A DNA stretch of 64,000 nt, taken from Streptomyces violens (lineage in GTDB: Bacteria; Actinomycetota; Actinomycetes; Streptomycetales; Streptomycetaceae). This document shows positions 32,934 through 42,054 of this stretch, piece by piece (the first letter of the stretch is position 1; every line of letters begins with the position of its first letter). The notes below the pieces were generated by a model, which worked only from the letters and a program-made list of their open reading frames with translations, did not search any database and was not told the DNA's origin. Made by a program: the position numbers and the translations under genes. Where the stretch lies: positions 186,001 through 250,000 of the forward strand of contig NZ_JOBH01000012.1 of NCBI RefSeq assembly GCF_000717745.1, written 5' to 3'.

Positions 32934-33587
32934 TCACCGCCGGGCCGGTGTCACCAGCCCCGCCCGGTCCGCGATCACCGCGGCCTGTACGCGGTTGAGT
33001 CCGCCCAGCTTCCCGAGCAGCGCGCTGACGTGGTCCTTGACCGTGCCGTGCGCCAGGTGCAGGCGCAGCGCGATCTCGCCGTTCGAGTGGCCCTCGCCGA
33101 CCAGCGCGAGCACCTGGCGTTCGCGGTCGGTGAGGCCGCTGACGCTGCGGACCGCGGCCGCGTCCGGCTTGCCGCCGAGGTAGCCGCCGATCACGGCCGG
33201 GGTGACTCCGGGGGCGAGTACCCGGCCGCCGCCGGCCAGTACGCGTACGGCGTGCACGAGTTGTTCCGGTGCGGTGTCCTTGAGGAGGAACCCGGCGGCC
33301 CCTTCGTGGAGTGCCGCGCCGAGGTATTCCTCGCCGTCGAAGGTGGTCAGCATGGCGGTCTTCGGGGGCTGCGGCAGGTCACGCAGCCCGCGCAGGACGG
33401 TCAGGCCGTCCACGTCCGGCATCCGGATGTCCAGCAGCAGTACATCCGGGCGGTGGGCGAGCAGCGTGGCCCGCGCCTCGGCGCCGCCGCAGTCCGCGAC
33501 CACCTCGATGTCGGGCGCCGAGCCGAGGATCAGCCGCAGCCCGGAACGGACCAGTTCCTCGTCGTCGACGACCACGACCCGAATCAC
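32934..33587 (-). CDS. orphan NarL/LuxR-type response regulator
   Basis: The 217-aa protein has a receiver domain with the acidic pair DDE at 8-10, phosphoacceptor Asp53 (LLLDIRMPDVDG) and conserved Lys103 (LLKDTAPEQL). A C-terminal LuxR-type HTH follows (LTDRERQVLALVGEGHSNGEIALRLHLAHGTVKDHVSALLGKL). GTG 33587 has GAGGAG upstream. These regulators normally pair with a histidine kinase encoded next door; none is present here, so it is an orphan. Confidence 0.92.
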   Translation of the reverse strand: MIRVVVVDDEELVRSGLRLILGSAPDIEVVADCGGAEARATLLAHRPDVLLLDIRMPDVDGLTVLRGLRDLPQPPKTAMLTTFDGEEYLGAALHEGAAGFLLKDTAPEQLVHAVRVLAGGGRVLAPGVTPAVIGGYLGGKPDAAAVRSVSGLTDRERQVLALVGEGHSNGEIALRLHLAHGTVKDHVSALLGKLGGLNRVQAAVIADRAGLVTPARR

Positions 33588-33712
33588 CCGAGCTCCTCGT
33601 TCCCGCTGCCGGCCGCCGGCCCCGGAGGGCACCGCGGCGCTTCCCGCGGTCGAGGTTACGGCAGGTAAGGGCCGCCCGGACGGGACCTGAAGACGAGATC
33701 GCGGGCTGCCCG

Positions 33713-33732
33713 CCCCCGCCGGTCGGCGGGGG
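33713..33732 (-). terminator. hairpin terminator after arsR
   Basis: CCCCCGCC (33713-33720) and GGCGGGGG (33725-33732) form a tight GC stem with a 4-base loop just past the arsR stop on the minus strand. Confidence 0.55.
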
Positions 33733-33745
33733 CTCGCGGGGAGTA

Positions 33746-34141
33746 TCAGGCCCGGCCGGTCGCGGCCGCACTCGCGCCGGCGCCGAGACCGGCCGCCGCC
33801 TGCCGCCGGGCCGCGGTGAGGACCGTGTCCAGCAGGCCCGGGAAGAGGTCCTCCAGGTCGTCCCTGCGCAGCGCGTTCATCTTGGCCGTGCCGCGGTACG
33901 CCTGGGTGATCACGCCGTGTTCGCGCAGCACCCGGAAGTGGTGGGTGAGCGTCGACTTGCTGACGGGCGCGTCGAAGACCGAGCAGGAGCATTCCCCTTC
34001 GGCCTCGTCCAGTACCAGCACGATGCCGAGGCGGACGGGGTCGGCGAGCGCGTGCAGCACGTCCTCCAGCCGGATGGCGTCGCGGCTCGGGTGCCCCAGC
34101 ACGCGGGGGGCGCCCCCGGACGGCGTCGAGGTGGCGGGCAT
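33746..34141 (-). CDS. ArsR-family transcriptional regulator
   Basis: The 131-aa protein has a winged-helix ArsR core (LEDVLHALADPVRLGIVLVLDEAEGECSCSVFDAPVSKSTLTHHFRVLREHGVITQAYRG). The ECSCSVF segment carries a cysteine pair that could bind a metal, but this subfamily often senses other signals. An Ala-rich C-terminal tail follows. ATG 34141 has AGGAG upstream. A perfect GTACGA-N6-TCGTAC repeat 42 bases before the start is a likely auto-operator. No partner transporter adjoins it. Confidence 0.88.
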   Translation of the reverse strand: MPATSTPSGGAPRVLGHPSRDAIRLEDVLHALADPVRLGIVLVLDEAEGECSCSVFDAPVSKSTLTHHFRVLREHGVITQAYRGTAKMNALRRDDLEDLFPGLLDTVLTAARRQAAAGLGAGASAAATGRA

Positions 34142-34182
34142 GACGGCTCCTGTCGGTCGGCGCACGAGGGCCGGGCGCGAAT

Positions 34183-34200
34183 GTACGAGACCTATCGTAC
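34183..34200. promoter_or_regulatory. putative ArsR operator
   Basis: GTACGA-GACCTA-TCGTAC is a perfect 6-bp inverted repeat with a 6-base spacer. It lies 42-59 bases upstream of the arsR ATG and is well placed for autoregulation. The adjoining region to 34538 also serves as the upstream region of nicX. Confidence 0.55.
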
Positions 34201-34538
34201 TTCGCGGCCACCCACCCCGCCAAGGGATGCCCTGCCGCACTCCGCACCTCTCCCCCGGGCGCGGCGTGTTTCCGTCGTGTTCCGGCACGGAAGATCCGGG
34301 TGAACTCGCGCCGCACCCCTTGCCAAGGCGAGATCGTACGTGTTCGGATTATCTCCATCGGGACGCGCCGACCGGCGCGTCACCGCAGATCAGAGCATGA
34401 TCAGAGCATGTTCGGCGGGCTCCTCACGCATGCCTGCGCACGGTTGCGCAGGCAGCCGCCCGCCCCGCACGACGCACTCCACGGGCTCCCGAGCGAGCCC
34501 ATGTCCCGTACGTTCCCCCGTACGTCCTTGGAGGACCC
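34201..34538 (+). promoter_or_regulatory. upstream region of the nicotinate operon
   Basis: No gene is seen here. The region contains an AT-richer spot (TTCGGATTATCT near 34344-34355) that could be part of the nicX promoter. A perfect hairpin GACGCGCC-GACC-GGCGCGTC lies at 34362-34381, with a tandem repeat GATCAGAGCAT x2 at 34388-34409. The MarR-type repressor encoded in the cluster may bind here, but I could not identify its site. Confidence 0.4.
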
Positions 34539-35573
34539 GTGTTCGATCTTTCCTCCGTCGACCTGCTCGACGCCTTCACCCGCGAACTGCGCCTGTGCAA
34601 GCTCCGCAGCGACGAGCACGTCGTCGTCCTCGCCGAGCCGGGCAGCCGCGGCGACTACGTGGCGGCCGCCTTCGGCGCCGCCAAGGCGTGCGGCGCCCAC
34701 GTCATCGCCGCCACCGTGCCCGGCGGCACCCCGGCCCCCATGCCCAGCACGCACACCGGCGCGGGCCCGGGCCTCACCTCCGTACTGAACGACACCACCG
34801 CCCAGGACCTGCTGAAATCCGCCGACCTGGTCGTCGACCTGACCCGCGAGGGGTTCATCCACGCGCCCGTGCAGCAGGAGATCCTCAAGGCCGGCACGCG
34901 CATCATCTTCGTCTGCGACGCTCCCGACGTCCTCATCCGTAACCTCCCCGAGGAGGCGGACAAGGCAGCCGTGCTGGAAGGCGTAGAGCTGCTCAAGCGG
35001 TCGTCCGTCATGCGGGTCACGTCCGACGCCGGTACCGACCTGACCGTGCAGCTCAGCGGCTCGAAGCCGGAGTTCCAGTGCGGCTTCGCGGACGATCCCG
35101 GGCGCTGGGACCACTGGCCCAGCACGATGGTGCTGTGCTGGCCGGAGATCTCCGACGGGCGGATCGTGCTCGGCGAGGGCGACATCCTGCTGCCGTTCAA
35201 GGAGTACGTACGGGAGCCGGTCACGCTGGAGATCGCGGCCGGACACATCGAGAAGGTCAGCGGGGGCGCCGAGGCGAAGCTGCTGAACACCTTCTTCGAG
35301 GACGCGGACGACAAGTGGGGGCGCAGCCTCTCCCACATGGGGTGGGGGCTCATGCGTACGGCGGACTGGTTCGCCACCGCGATGTACGGCAAGGACGAGC
35401 TGATGGGCATGGACGCCCGGGCCTTCGCCGGCAACTTCCTGTGGTCCACCGGACCGCATCCCGTGCTGGGCCGCGAGTCCTACGCCCACCTCGACATCGC
35501 CATGCGCGGCTGCACCGTGTCGGTCGACGGTACCGACGTCGTGGTCGACGGCCGGCTCACCGACGACGGCTGA
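34539..35573 (+). CDS. nicX: 2,5-dihydroxypyridine 5,6-dioxygenase (NicX)
   Basis: The 344-aa protein strongly resembles Pseudomonas putida NicX, a non-heme iron dioxygenase that opens 2,5-dihydroxypyridine to N-formylmaleamate. Shared blocks are FADDPGRWDHWPS, EGDILLPFKEYVREPVTLEI, SLSHMGWGLMR, MDARAFAGNFLWSTGP and AHLDIAMRGC. His266, His317 and Asp319 fall where the NicX iron ligands lie (a His in the HMGWG-type block, then HLD). The GTG start at 34539 follows TTGGAGGAC. It is the first gene of an eight-gene plus-strand run and carries out the ring-opening step. No signal peptide is present. Confidence 0.93.
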   Translation: MFDLSSVDLLDAFTRELRLCKLRSDEHVVVLAEPGSRGDYVAAAFGAAKACGAHVIAATVPGGTPAPMPSTHTGAGPGLTSVLNDTTAQDLLKSADLVVDLTREGFIHAPVQQEILKAGTRIIFVCDAPDVLIRNLPEEADKAAVLEGVELLKRSSVMRVTSDAGTDLTVQLSGSKPEFQCGFADDPGRWDHWPSTMVLCWPEISDGRIVLGEGDILLPFKEYVREPVTLEIAAGHIEKVSGGAEAKLLNTFFEDADDKWGRSLSHMGWGLMRTADWFATAMYGKDELMGMDARAFAGNFLWSTGPHPVLGRESYAHLDIAMRGCTVSVDGTDVVVDGRLTDDG

Positions 35574-35623
35574 CGGACGGGCCCGAGTCCGCGTACCCCC
35601 GACACAGCCTTGGAGGAAGAGTG

Positions 35624-36889
35624 GTGCCCAGTCAGTCCTACGAAATCACCGTCGTCGGCGGCGGTCTCGGCGGCATGACCGCCGCCCTGGCCCTGCGCCA
35701 TCAGGGCCTGCGGGTCACCGTCCTGGAGCAGGCGCCGCAGCTCGGCGAGGTCGGCGCGGGCATCCAGACCGCGCCCAACGCCAGCCGGATCCTCCTCGGG
35801 CTCGGCCTGCGCCGGCAGCTGGAGGCCATCCACACCGAGCCGCTGGACCAGGTCAGGCGGCGCTGGCAGGACGGCAGCGTCATCGGCCTCACGTCGCTGG
35901 GGCAGCACTGCAAGGACCGGTACAACGCCCCGTACTGGCACTACCACCGGGCCGACCTGCACCGCGTCCTCATGGAAGCCTGCCTCGACCCGGCGGGCCC
36001 CGGCCCGGCCGTGGCCGTCCACACCTCCAGCCGGGTCGCGGAGCTGGACAGGTCCGACCCCGCGCGCCCGGTGGCCGTCACCGACGACGGCCGCCGGTAC
36101 GCCGGGGACGTACTGATCGGCGCGGACGGCATCCGCAGCCGGGTGCGCGACCTGATGGGCGCGGCGGACACGCTGGAGTTCTCCGGCGAGATGGCGTTCC
36201 GGGCGCTGATCCCCGGCGACCTGATCGCGGCCGACCCCGCCACCCGCTGGCTGGTCGACCGGTACCAGAGCACCATCTGGTACGGCCCGGACCGGCATCT
36301 GGTCCACTACATGATCCGGCGCGGGGAGTTCCTCAACATCGTCGCGTGCGTACCGTGCACGGACGAGGTGGCCGAGAAGTGGACCGTCGCGGCGACCACG
36401 CAGGAGCTCGTGGACGCGTTCCCCGGGTGGGACGACCGGGTGCCCGCGATGCTCTCCAAGGCCAAGGAGGACGTGAGCTGCTTCGCGCTGTACCACCGGC
36501 GGCGGGACCCGGTCTGGATGGACGGCCGCGTCGCGCTGCTGGGCGACGCCTGCCACGCCATGCTCCCGTACCAGGCGCAGGGCGCCTCGCAGGCGATGGA
36601 GGACGCGGCGGTACTGGCGGAGGAGCTGGGCGGGGTGAACACCGGCGACATCGAGGCGGCGCTGCGCCGCTACGTCGGCCGGCGGGCCAAGCACGCCGGG
36701 ATGGTGCAGGATGCCTCGCTGCAGAACAAGACCTTCTACCACTTCCCCGACGGGCCGGAGCAGCGCGCCCGGGACGAGAAGCTCCGGCGCTTCGAGGGCG
36801 AGTCCGACCTGTCCTACGAGTGGCTGTGGGGCGGCACCCCGCTCCACGACCCCGACGCCGTCGCCTTCTCCTACCAGTTCGCCCGCTGA
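35624..36889 (+). CDS. nicC: FAD monooxygenase, probable 6-hydroxynicotinate 3-monooxygenase (NicC-like)
   Basis: The 421-aa class A flavin monooxygenase resembles salicylate hydroxylase and NicC. It has the FAD fold ITVVGGGLGGMTAALALRHQG, the EVGAGIQTAPNASRIL motif, IGADGIRSRVRD and GRVALLGDACHAMLPYQAQGASQAMEDA. In the nic pathway this enzyme replaces the carboxyl group of 6-hydroxynicotinate with OH, giving 2,5-dihydroxypyridine, the NicX substrate. Two GTG codons (35621 and 35624) follow GGAGGAAGA; I chose the second for its spacing. By eye it diverges from P. putida NicC, so the symbol rests mainly on context. Confidence 0.82.
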   Translation: MPSQSYEITVVGGGLGGMTAALALRHQGLRVTVLEQAPQLGEVGAGIQTAPNASRILLGLGLRRQLEAIHTEPLDQVRRRWQDGSVIGLTSLGQHCKDRYNAPYWHYHRADLHRVLMEACLDPAGPGPAVAVHTSSRVAELDRSDPARPVAVTDDGRRYAGDVLIGADGIRSRVRDLMGAADTLEFSGEMAFRALIPGDLIAADPATRWLVDRYQSTIWYGPDRHLVHYMIRRGEFLNIVACVPCTDEVAEKWTVAATTQELVDAFPGWDDRVPAMLSKAKEDVSCFALYHRRRDPVWMDGRVALLGDACHAMLPYQAQGASQAMEDAAVLAEELGGVNTGDIEAALRRYVGRRAKHAGMVQDASLQNKTFYHFPDGPEQRARDEKLRRFEGESDLSYEWLWGGTPLHDPDAVAFSYQFAR

Positions 36890-36917
36890 CCCGTCCCGGC
36901 TGTCCCTTGGAGCGACC

Positions 36918-38291
36918 ATGAAGACAGGCGATCAGATCGTCCAGGACCTGCCCTGGAGATGGGGTGTCCAGGGCAGGATCTTCCTCATCGGCGGCCTCGG
37001 CTACCTCTTCGACGCGTACGACATCGCGCTCAACGGCTTTCTGATGCCGCTGGTCGGCGCGCACTTCGACCTCTCGCTCGGCGCCCGCGGCCTGGTGGCC
37101 ACCGCCAACCTGGTCGGCATGGCCGTCGGCGCGGTGGCCTGGGGCGCGGTCGCCGACCGCATCGGCCGCAAGAAGGCGTTCAGCGTCACGCTGCTGATCT
37201 TCGCGGTGTTCTCGGTCCTCGGCGCGTTCGCCCCGGCCTACCCGGTCTTCCTGGCGCTGCGCTTCCTGGCCGGTGTCGGGCTCGGCGGCTGCATCCCCGT
37301 GGACTACGCGCTGGTGGGTGAGTTCTCCCCGCGGAAGTACCGGGGGCGGGTGCTCACCGCGCTGGACGCGTGGTGGCCGGTGGGCGTGACGCTGTGCGGC
37401 CTGGTGTCGACGCTGATGCTGCCGCTGGACGGCAACTGGCGGTGGATGCTCGCCACGATGAGCCTGCCGGCGCTGCTGCTCTTCTGGGTGCGCCGCGGGG
37501 TACCCGAGTCGCCGGTCTACCTCTCGCGGAAGGGCCGCGAGGCGGAGGCCCGTGCGGTCATCGACGACCTGGTCGCGCGCACCGGCGCGCCCGTCGAGCC
37601 GTATGTGATCCCGGCACCGGTGGCCGAGGAGCGGACGCGGGGCCCGCGGGCCGCGCTCGAACAGCTCGTCGGGCTCTGGCGGTTCAGCGCGCGGATCACC
37701 TCCGCCGCCTGGCTGCTCTTCGCGACCGTCATGCTCGTCTACTACGCGGCGCTGAGCTGGCTGCCGTCCATCCTCAAGGAGCAGGGGCTCGGCGACACGG
37801 CCGCGTTCATGAACACCACGCTGATGAGCGGCGTCGGGATCGTGGGCGTGCTGGTCTCCACCGCGCTGGTGGACCTGGTCGGCCGCAAGTGGCTGATCGG
37901 CGTCTCGGCGCCGGTCGCGTCCCTGGCGCTGGTGGTCTTCGCGCTGGTGCTGAAGATGCCGACCGGCTCGGTCGTGGCGATCGGTGCCTTCGGCTTCCTG
38001 ATGCAGCTCACCATCCCCGCGATGTACGCGTACGTCGCCGAGCTGTACCCGACGCGGCTGCGGGCGAGCGGCTTCGGCTGGGCCTCGTCCGTCAGCCGGG
38101 TGCTCACGGGATTCGCGCCGATGCTGTTCGGTTCGGTGCTGTGGCCGGTGCTCGGACTGCCGCTGACGTTCGCCGTACTCGCCCTGGCGGTACTGCTCGC
38201 GGTCGGCTGGATGGCGGTCGCGGCGCCCGAGACGAAGGGCCGGGCACTGGACGCCCCGGCCGAGGAACGCGTACCGGAGCCGATGAACTAG
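36918..38291 (+). CDS. MFS transporter, probable nicotinate importer (NiaP-like)
   Basis: The 457-aa protein has 12 predicted helices and MFS signatures: GAVADRIGRKKAFS between helices 2 and 3, LVGEFSPRKYRGRVLTALDAWWPVG, RRGVPESPVYLSRKGREAEARAVIDDL, and VDLVGRKWL in the second half. The pattern LFDAYDIALNGFLMPLV with Asp in helix 1 is typical of organic-acid carriers such as NiaP (nicotinate) and aromatic-acid porters. It lies between nicC and the hydroxylase genes, so uptake of nicotinate is the simplest reading. GGAG precedes the ATG at 36918. Confidence 0.85.
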   Translation: MKTGDQIVQDLPWRWGVQGRIFLIGGLGYLFDAYDIALNGFLMPLVGAHFDLSLGARGLVATANLVGMAVGAVAWGAVADRIGRKKAFSVTLLIFAVFSVLGAFAPAYPVFLALRFLAGVGLGGCIPVDYALVGEFSPRKYRGRVLTALDAWWPVGVTLCGLVSTLMLPLDGNWRWMLATMSLPALLLFWVRRGVPESPVYLSRKGREAEARAVIDDLVARTGAPVEPYVIPAPVAEERTRGPRAALEQLVGLWRFSARITSAAWLLFATVMLVYYAALSWLPSILKEQGLGDTAAFMNTTLMSGVGIVGVLVSTALVDLVGRKWLIGVSAPVASLALVVFALVLKMPTGSVVAIGAFGFLMQLTIPAMYAYVAELYPTRLRASGFGWASSVSRVLTGFAPMLFGSVLWPVLGLPLTFAVLALAVLLAVGWMAVAAPETKGRALDAPAEERVPEPMN

Positions 38292-38317
38292 CCCGCTCGC
38301 TCACCGAGAGGAGGACC

Positions 38318-39166
38318 ATGAAACCCGCCCCCTTCCGCTACCACCGGGCGCGCAGCACCGAGGACGCCACCCGGCTGCTGGCCGAGCTCGGTGCCGACGC
38401 GAAGGTCATCGCCGGGGGCCAGAGCCTGGTCGCGATGATGAACTACCGGCTGGCCCGGCCGGCCCATCTGGTCGACATCGGCGGTCTGCGCGCCCTCGAC
38501 CACCTGCACACGGACGCCGACGGCGGTCTGCACATCGGGGCGCTGACCACGCACCACACCGTGGAGACCGCGCCGCCGGACGTCCTGGAGCCGGGGTTCG
38601 GCGTGCTGCGCCGGGCCATGCGCTGGATCGGCCATCTGCCGATCCGGACCCGCGGCACGGTCGGCGGCAGCCTCGCGCACGCCGACGCCACCGCTGAGTG
38701 GTGCCTGCTGGCCGTCGCGCTCGGCGCCGAGCTGGTGGCGGAGGGGCCGCACGGCCGCCGCCGGATCCGTGCCGAGGACTTCTTCTTCGGGTACTACACG
38801 ACCGCGCTGGACCCCGGCGAACTCCTCGTCGAGGTCGTCTTCCCGCGGCCCGCGCCGCACGCCGCGCTCACCGAATTCGCCGAGCGCCAGGGCGACTTCG
38901 CGATTGTCGCGGCTGCGGTGGACCTCGACGCCGAGGACGGCACGGTACGCGGTGGGCGGGTGGCGCTGGGCGGCGTGGCACCGGCGCCGGTGCGGGTTCC
39001 CGAGGCGGAGGCCGTACTGGCGGGCGGGGGCACGTTCGCCGAGTGCGCGGCCGCCGCGGCAGACGCGAGCGATCCGCCGGGCGACGCCAACGGCAGCCCG
39101 GAGTACCGCCGGCACCTCATCCGCACCCTTGTCCAGCGCGCCTGCGAGGAGGCGATGGCACCGTGA
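38318..39166 (+). CDS. molybdenum hydroxylase FAD subunit (nicotinate hydroxylase, medium)
   Basis: The 282-aa protein is the FAD-binding (CoxM/KdhM-type) subunit of a xanthine-oxidase-family hydroxylase. It has the FAD motifs VIAGGQSLVAMMNYRLARP (31-50) and TRGTVGGSLAHADATAEW, and the C-terminal domain of the family. It passes electrons from the iron-sulfur subunit to an acceptor. A GAGAGGAGG site precedes ATG 38318. Its stop overlaps the GTG of the large-subunit gene (GTGA), giving equal translation. In this cluster the complex should make 6-hydroxynicotinate from nicotinate. Confidence 0.9.
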   Translation: MKPAPFRYHRARSTEDATRLLAELGADAKVIAGGQSLVAMMNYRLARPAHLVDIGGLRALDHLHTDADGGLHIGALTTHHTVETAPPDVLEPGFGVLRRAMRWIGHLPIRTRGTVGGSLAHADATAEWCLLAVALGAELVAEGPHGRRRIRAEDFFFGYYTTALDPGELLVEVVFPRPAPHAALTEFAERQGDFAIVAAAVDLDAEDGTVRGGRVALGGVAPAPVRVPEAEAVLAGGGTFAECAAAAADASDPPGDANGSPEYRRHLIRTLVQRACEEAMAP

Positions 39167-41541
39167 CACCCCGTAGTACGGAGGACCGGCTGGTCGGCCG
39201 GTCGGTCGCCCGCCGCGAGGACCCGCGGCTGCTCACCGGCCGCGGCCGGTTCGTGGACGACATCGCACTGCCGGGCATGCTGCACGCGCAGTTCGTCCGC
39301 AGCACCGTCGCACACGCCGAGGTCACCGCCGTCGACCTGAGCGCGGTACGCCAAGTGCCGGGCGTGGTCGCGGCGTTCACCGCCGAGGACCTGGGGCTCG
39401 GCGACATCACGGCCCGGCTGGACCGCCCGCTCACCGAGTTCGTGCCCACGGCCATGCCGGTCCTCGCCCGGGACCGGGTCCGGTACGTCGGCGAGCCAGT
39501 CGCCGTCGTCATCGCGCGGGACGCGTACGCCGCCGAGGACGGCCTGGAGGCGGCCAAGGTGAGCTATGCGCCACTCACCCCCGTCACCTGCGAGGACCAG
39601 GCGCTCGCCGAAGGCGCCCCGCGCCTCCACGACGACGCCCCGCGCAACACCCTCGTCGATGTCTCCCTCTTCGCCTCCGAGGGCATCGACGCGGTCTTCG
39701 CGGCCGCGCCGTGCGTGGTGCACGTCGACTCCCGGACGGGACGGCAGAACGCACTGCCACTGGAGACCCGCGGCACGGTCGCGCACTGGGACGACCGCGA
39801 GGAACAGCTCGTACTGGAGACCTGTACGCAGGTCCCGCACCAGGTGCGCACGGTCGCCGCGCGCTGCCTGGGGCTGGACGAGCGGGCCGTACGGGTGCGG
39901 GTGCCGGACATGGGCGGCGGCTTCGGCCTGAAGTGCGTCGTCGGCCGCGAGGAGATCGCCGCCGCTGCCGCCGCACTCCGGCTGCGTCGCCCGGTCAAGT
40001 GGATCGAGGACCGCAAGGACGCGCTGACCGCCTCGTTCCTCGCCCGCGAGCAGCACTACGACGTACGGGCCGCGTTCGACGCCGAGGGCCGCATCCTCGG
40101 GCTGGACGCCGACGTGGTGTGCGACATGGGTGCGTACTCCTGCTACCCCTTCACCGCGGGCATCGAGCCGCTGATGGCGTCGGCCGAGATGCCCGGCGTG
40201 TACAAGGTGCCCGCCTACCGGGTGCGCGGCCGGGCGATCACCACCAACAAGGCGCCTACCGCACCGTACCGGGGCGTGAGCCGTCCGCAGTACGTGATGG
40301 TCGTGGAGCGGCTCTTCGAGCGGGCCGCGCGCGAACTGGGCCTGGACCCCGTCGAGATCCGCCGCCGCAACGTCATCACCGACTTCCCGTACACGGGCGT
40401 CAACGGCATCACCTACGACCCGGGCTCCTACCGGGAGGCGCTGGACCTGTGCGAGCGGACCGTGCGGGAGGAGGGCTGGTACGAGAAGCAGGCGGCGGCC
40501 GCGGCGGAGGGGCGCCACCTCGGCATCGGCTACTCCTGCTTCAGCGAGCGCACCGGCTACGGCTCCACCGCCTTCGCACAGCGCAAGATGGAGGTGGTCC
40601 CCGGCTTCGACCTCTCCGAGGTCCGGATGGACACCAGCGGCGCGGTCACGGTCACCACCGGAACGATGAGCCACGGCCAGAGCCACGAGACGACCATGGC
40701 GCAGATCGTCGCCGACGAACTGGGCCTGCCGCTCGCCAAGGTGAAGCTGCACCAGGGCGACACCGACCGGATCACCTACGGCTGGGGCACCTTCGCCAGC
40801 CGGTCCATCACGGTCGGCGGCAGCGCGGTCCGGCTGGCCGCCGCCGAGCTGGGGAAGAAGCTCCGCCGGATCGCCGCGGCCCGCTGGGACGTGTCGCCGG
40901 AGGAGACGGAGTGCGGCCAGGGATGCGTGCGCCGCCGCGACGACCCATCCATGTCCCTCACGTACGAACAGCTCGCCGAGATCGCGTACCTCAAGGCGCA
41001 TCTGCTGCCGAAGGACATCGCGCCGGGGCTGACCGGCACCGCCGCGTTCGACGTCTTCAACGACGGCACGTTCTCCAACGCCACCCACGCCTGCGTGGTG
41101 GAGCTGCACGAAGGCACCGGGCAGGTGGAGATCCTGCGGTACGTGTGCGTCGAGGACTGCGGCGTGGCCATCAACCCGCAGGTGGTGGAGGGGCAGTGCC
41201 GGGGCGGCATCGCACAGGGCATCGCGGGCGCGCTCTTCGAGCAGGTGACGTACGACGCGCAGGGCGAGCCGTCGGCGACCGGCTTCATGGACTACAAGGT
41301 GCCCACCGCGCACGAGATCCCGGATGTGGCGATCCATCATCTGGAGACGCCGTGCGCGTTCACCGAGACCGGTGCGAAGGGCGCCGGCGAGGGCGGCACG
41401 ATCGGCGCGCCGGCCGCCGTACTGAACGCCGTCAACGACGCCCTGCGCAGCACCGGCGTCGAGCTGGACCACACCCCGATCACGCCGGAGGCGGTGCATG
41501 ACGCACTGCGGCGGCAGCGGACCCTGGAGCGCGCCCGATGA
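39163..41541 (+). CDS. molybdenum hydroxylase large subunit (nicotinate hydroxylase, Moco-binding)
   Basis: The 792-aa protein is the molybdopterin-binding subunit of the xanthine-oxidase/CO-dehydrogenase family. It has VGRSVARREDPRLLTGRGRFVDDI at the start, PDMGGGFGLKCVV near residue 250, APYRGVSRPQ, GTMSHGQSHETTMAQIVADELG, and the active-site block GAKGAGEGGTIGAPAAVLNAVNDAL with likely catalytic Glu743. It hydroxylates a heteroaromatic carbon with water; here nicotinate C6 is the expected site. GTG 39163 overlaps the FAD-subunit stop, and its own stop overlaps the small-subunit ATG. This three-subunit type differs from the cytochrome-linked NicAB of P. putida. Confidence 0.9.
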   Translation: MTPRSTEDRLVGRSVARREDPRLLTGRGRFVDDIALPGMLHAQFVRSTVAHAEVTAVDLSAVRQVPGVVAAFTAEDLGLGDITARLDRPLTEFVPTAMPVLARDRVRYVGEPVAVVIARDAYAAEDGLEAAKVSYAPLTPVTCEDQALAEGAPRLHDDAPRNTLVDVSLFASEGIDAVFAAAPCVVHVDSRTGRQNALPLETRGTVAHWDDREEQLVLETCTQVPHQVRTVAARCLGLDERAVRVRVPDMGGGFGLKCVVGREEIAAAAAALRLRRPVKWIEDRKDALTASFLAREQHYDVRAAFDAEGRILGLDADVVCDMGAYSCYPFTAGIEPLMASAEMPGVYKVPAYRVRGRAITTNKAPTAPYRGVSRPQYVMVVERLFERAARELGLDPVEIRRRNVITDFPYTGVNGITYDPGSYREALDLCERTVREEGWYEKQAAAAAEGRHLGIGYSCFSERTGYGSTAFAQRKMEVVPGFDLSEVRMDTSGAVTVTTGTMSHGQSHETTMAQIVADELGLPLAKVKLHQGDTDRITYGWGTFASRSITVGGSAVRLAAAELGKKLRRIAAARWDVSPEETECGQGCVRRRDDPSMSLTYEQLAEIAYLKAHLLPKDIAPGLTGTAAFDVFNDGTFSNATHACVVELHEGTGQVEILRYVCVEDCGVAINPQVVEGQCRGGIAQGIAGALFEQVTYDAQGEPSATGFMDYKVPTAHEIPDVAIHHLETPCAFTETGAKGAGEGGTIGAPAAVLNAVNDALRSTGVELDHTPITPEAVHDALRRQRTLERAR

Positions 41542-42050
41542 CCGATGCAGCGACTGATCTGCAGTTGATGACGCTTGATGTCAACGGTGAGGAGCACGAG
41601 GTACTTGCCGAGTCCCGCCGCACCCTCGTGGACGTGCTCCGTCACGACCTGCGGCTGACCGGTACGCACGTCGGCTGCGAGCACGGCATCTGCGGTGCCT
41701 GCACGGTACTGGTCGACGACCGGCCGGTGCGCGCGTGCCTGATGTTCGCGGCGCAGGCGGAGGGGGCCCGTATCCGTACCGTCGAGTCACTGTCCGACGG
41801 CACGGACGGATGCGAACTCAGCGACTTGCAGCAGGCGTTCAGCGCACACCACGGGCTCCAGTGCGGCTTCTGCACGCCCGGGTTCCTGATGCTCGCCGAG
41901 GGGTTCCTCGCCGAGCGGCCGGACGCGTCCAAGGAGGAGATCCGCGAAGTGGTCGCGGCCAATCTGTGCCGGTGCACCGGCTACCAGACCATCGTCGAGG
42001 CCATCGACGGCTGCGCGGCGGCCCGCCGGCGCGCCGGGAAGGAGAAGTGA
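41538..42050 (+). CDS. molybdenum hydroxylase 2Fe-2S subunit (nicotinate hydroxylase, small)
   Basis: The 170-aa protein carries two 2Fe-2S centres. The plant-type site has C47, C52, C55 and C67 (GCEHGICGACTVLVDDRPVRAC). The alpha-helical site has C109, C112, C144 and C146 (QCGFCTPG and LCRCTGY). It relays electrons from the molybdenum centre to FAD. The ATG overlaps the large-subunit stop (ATGA), so the three subunits are made together, in the order FAD, molybdenum, iron-sulfur. Confidence 0.93.
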   Translation: MTDAATDLQLMTLDVNGEEHEVLAESRRTLVDVLRHDLRLTGTHVGCEHGICGACTVLVDDRPVRACLMFAAQAEGARIRTVESLSDGTDGCELSDLQQAFSAHHGLQCGFCTPGFLMLAEGFLAERPDASKEEIREVVAANLCRCTGYQTIVEAIDGCAAARRRAGKEK

Positions 42051-42054
42051 ACCG

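Noticed and set aside
34388..34409. GATCAGAGCAT tandem repeat before nicX as a NicR operator
   Set aside because: It is a direct, not inverted, repeat and is not found before nicE or the marR gene, so it cannot be assigned.
38794..41499. 901-codon minus-strand frame opposite the molybdenum hydroxylase large subunit
   Set aside because: It is rich in Arg, Gly, His and Val with no motif; the plus strand has clear family blocks throughout.
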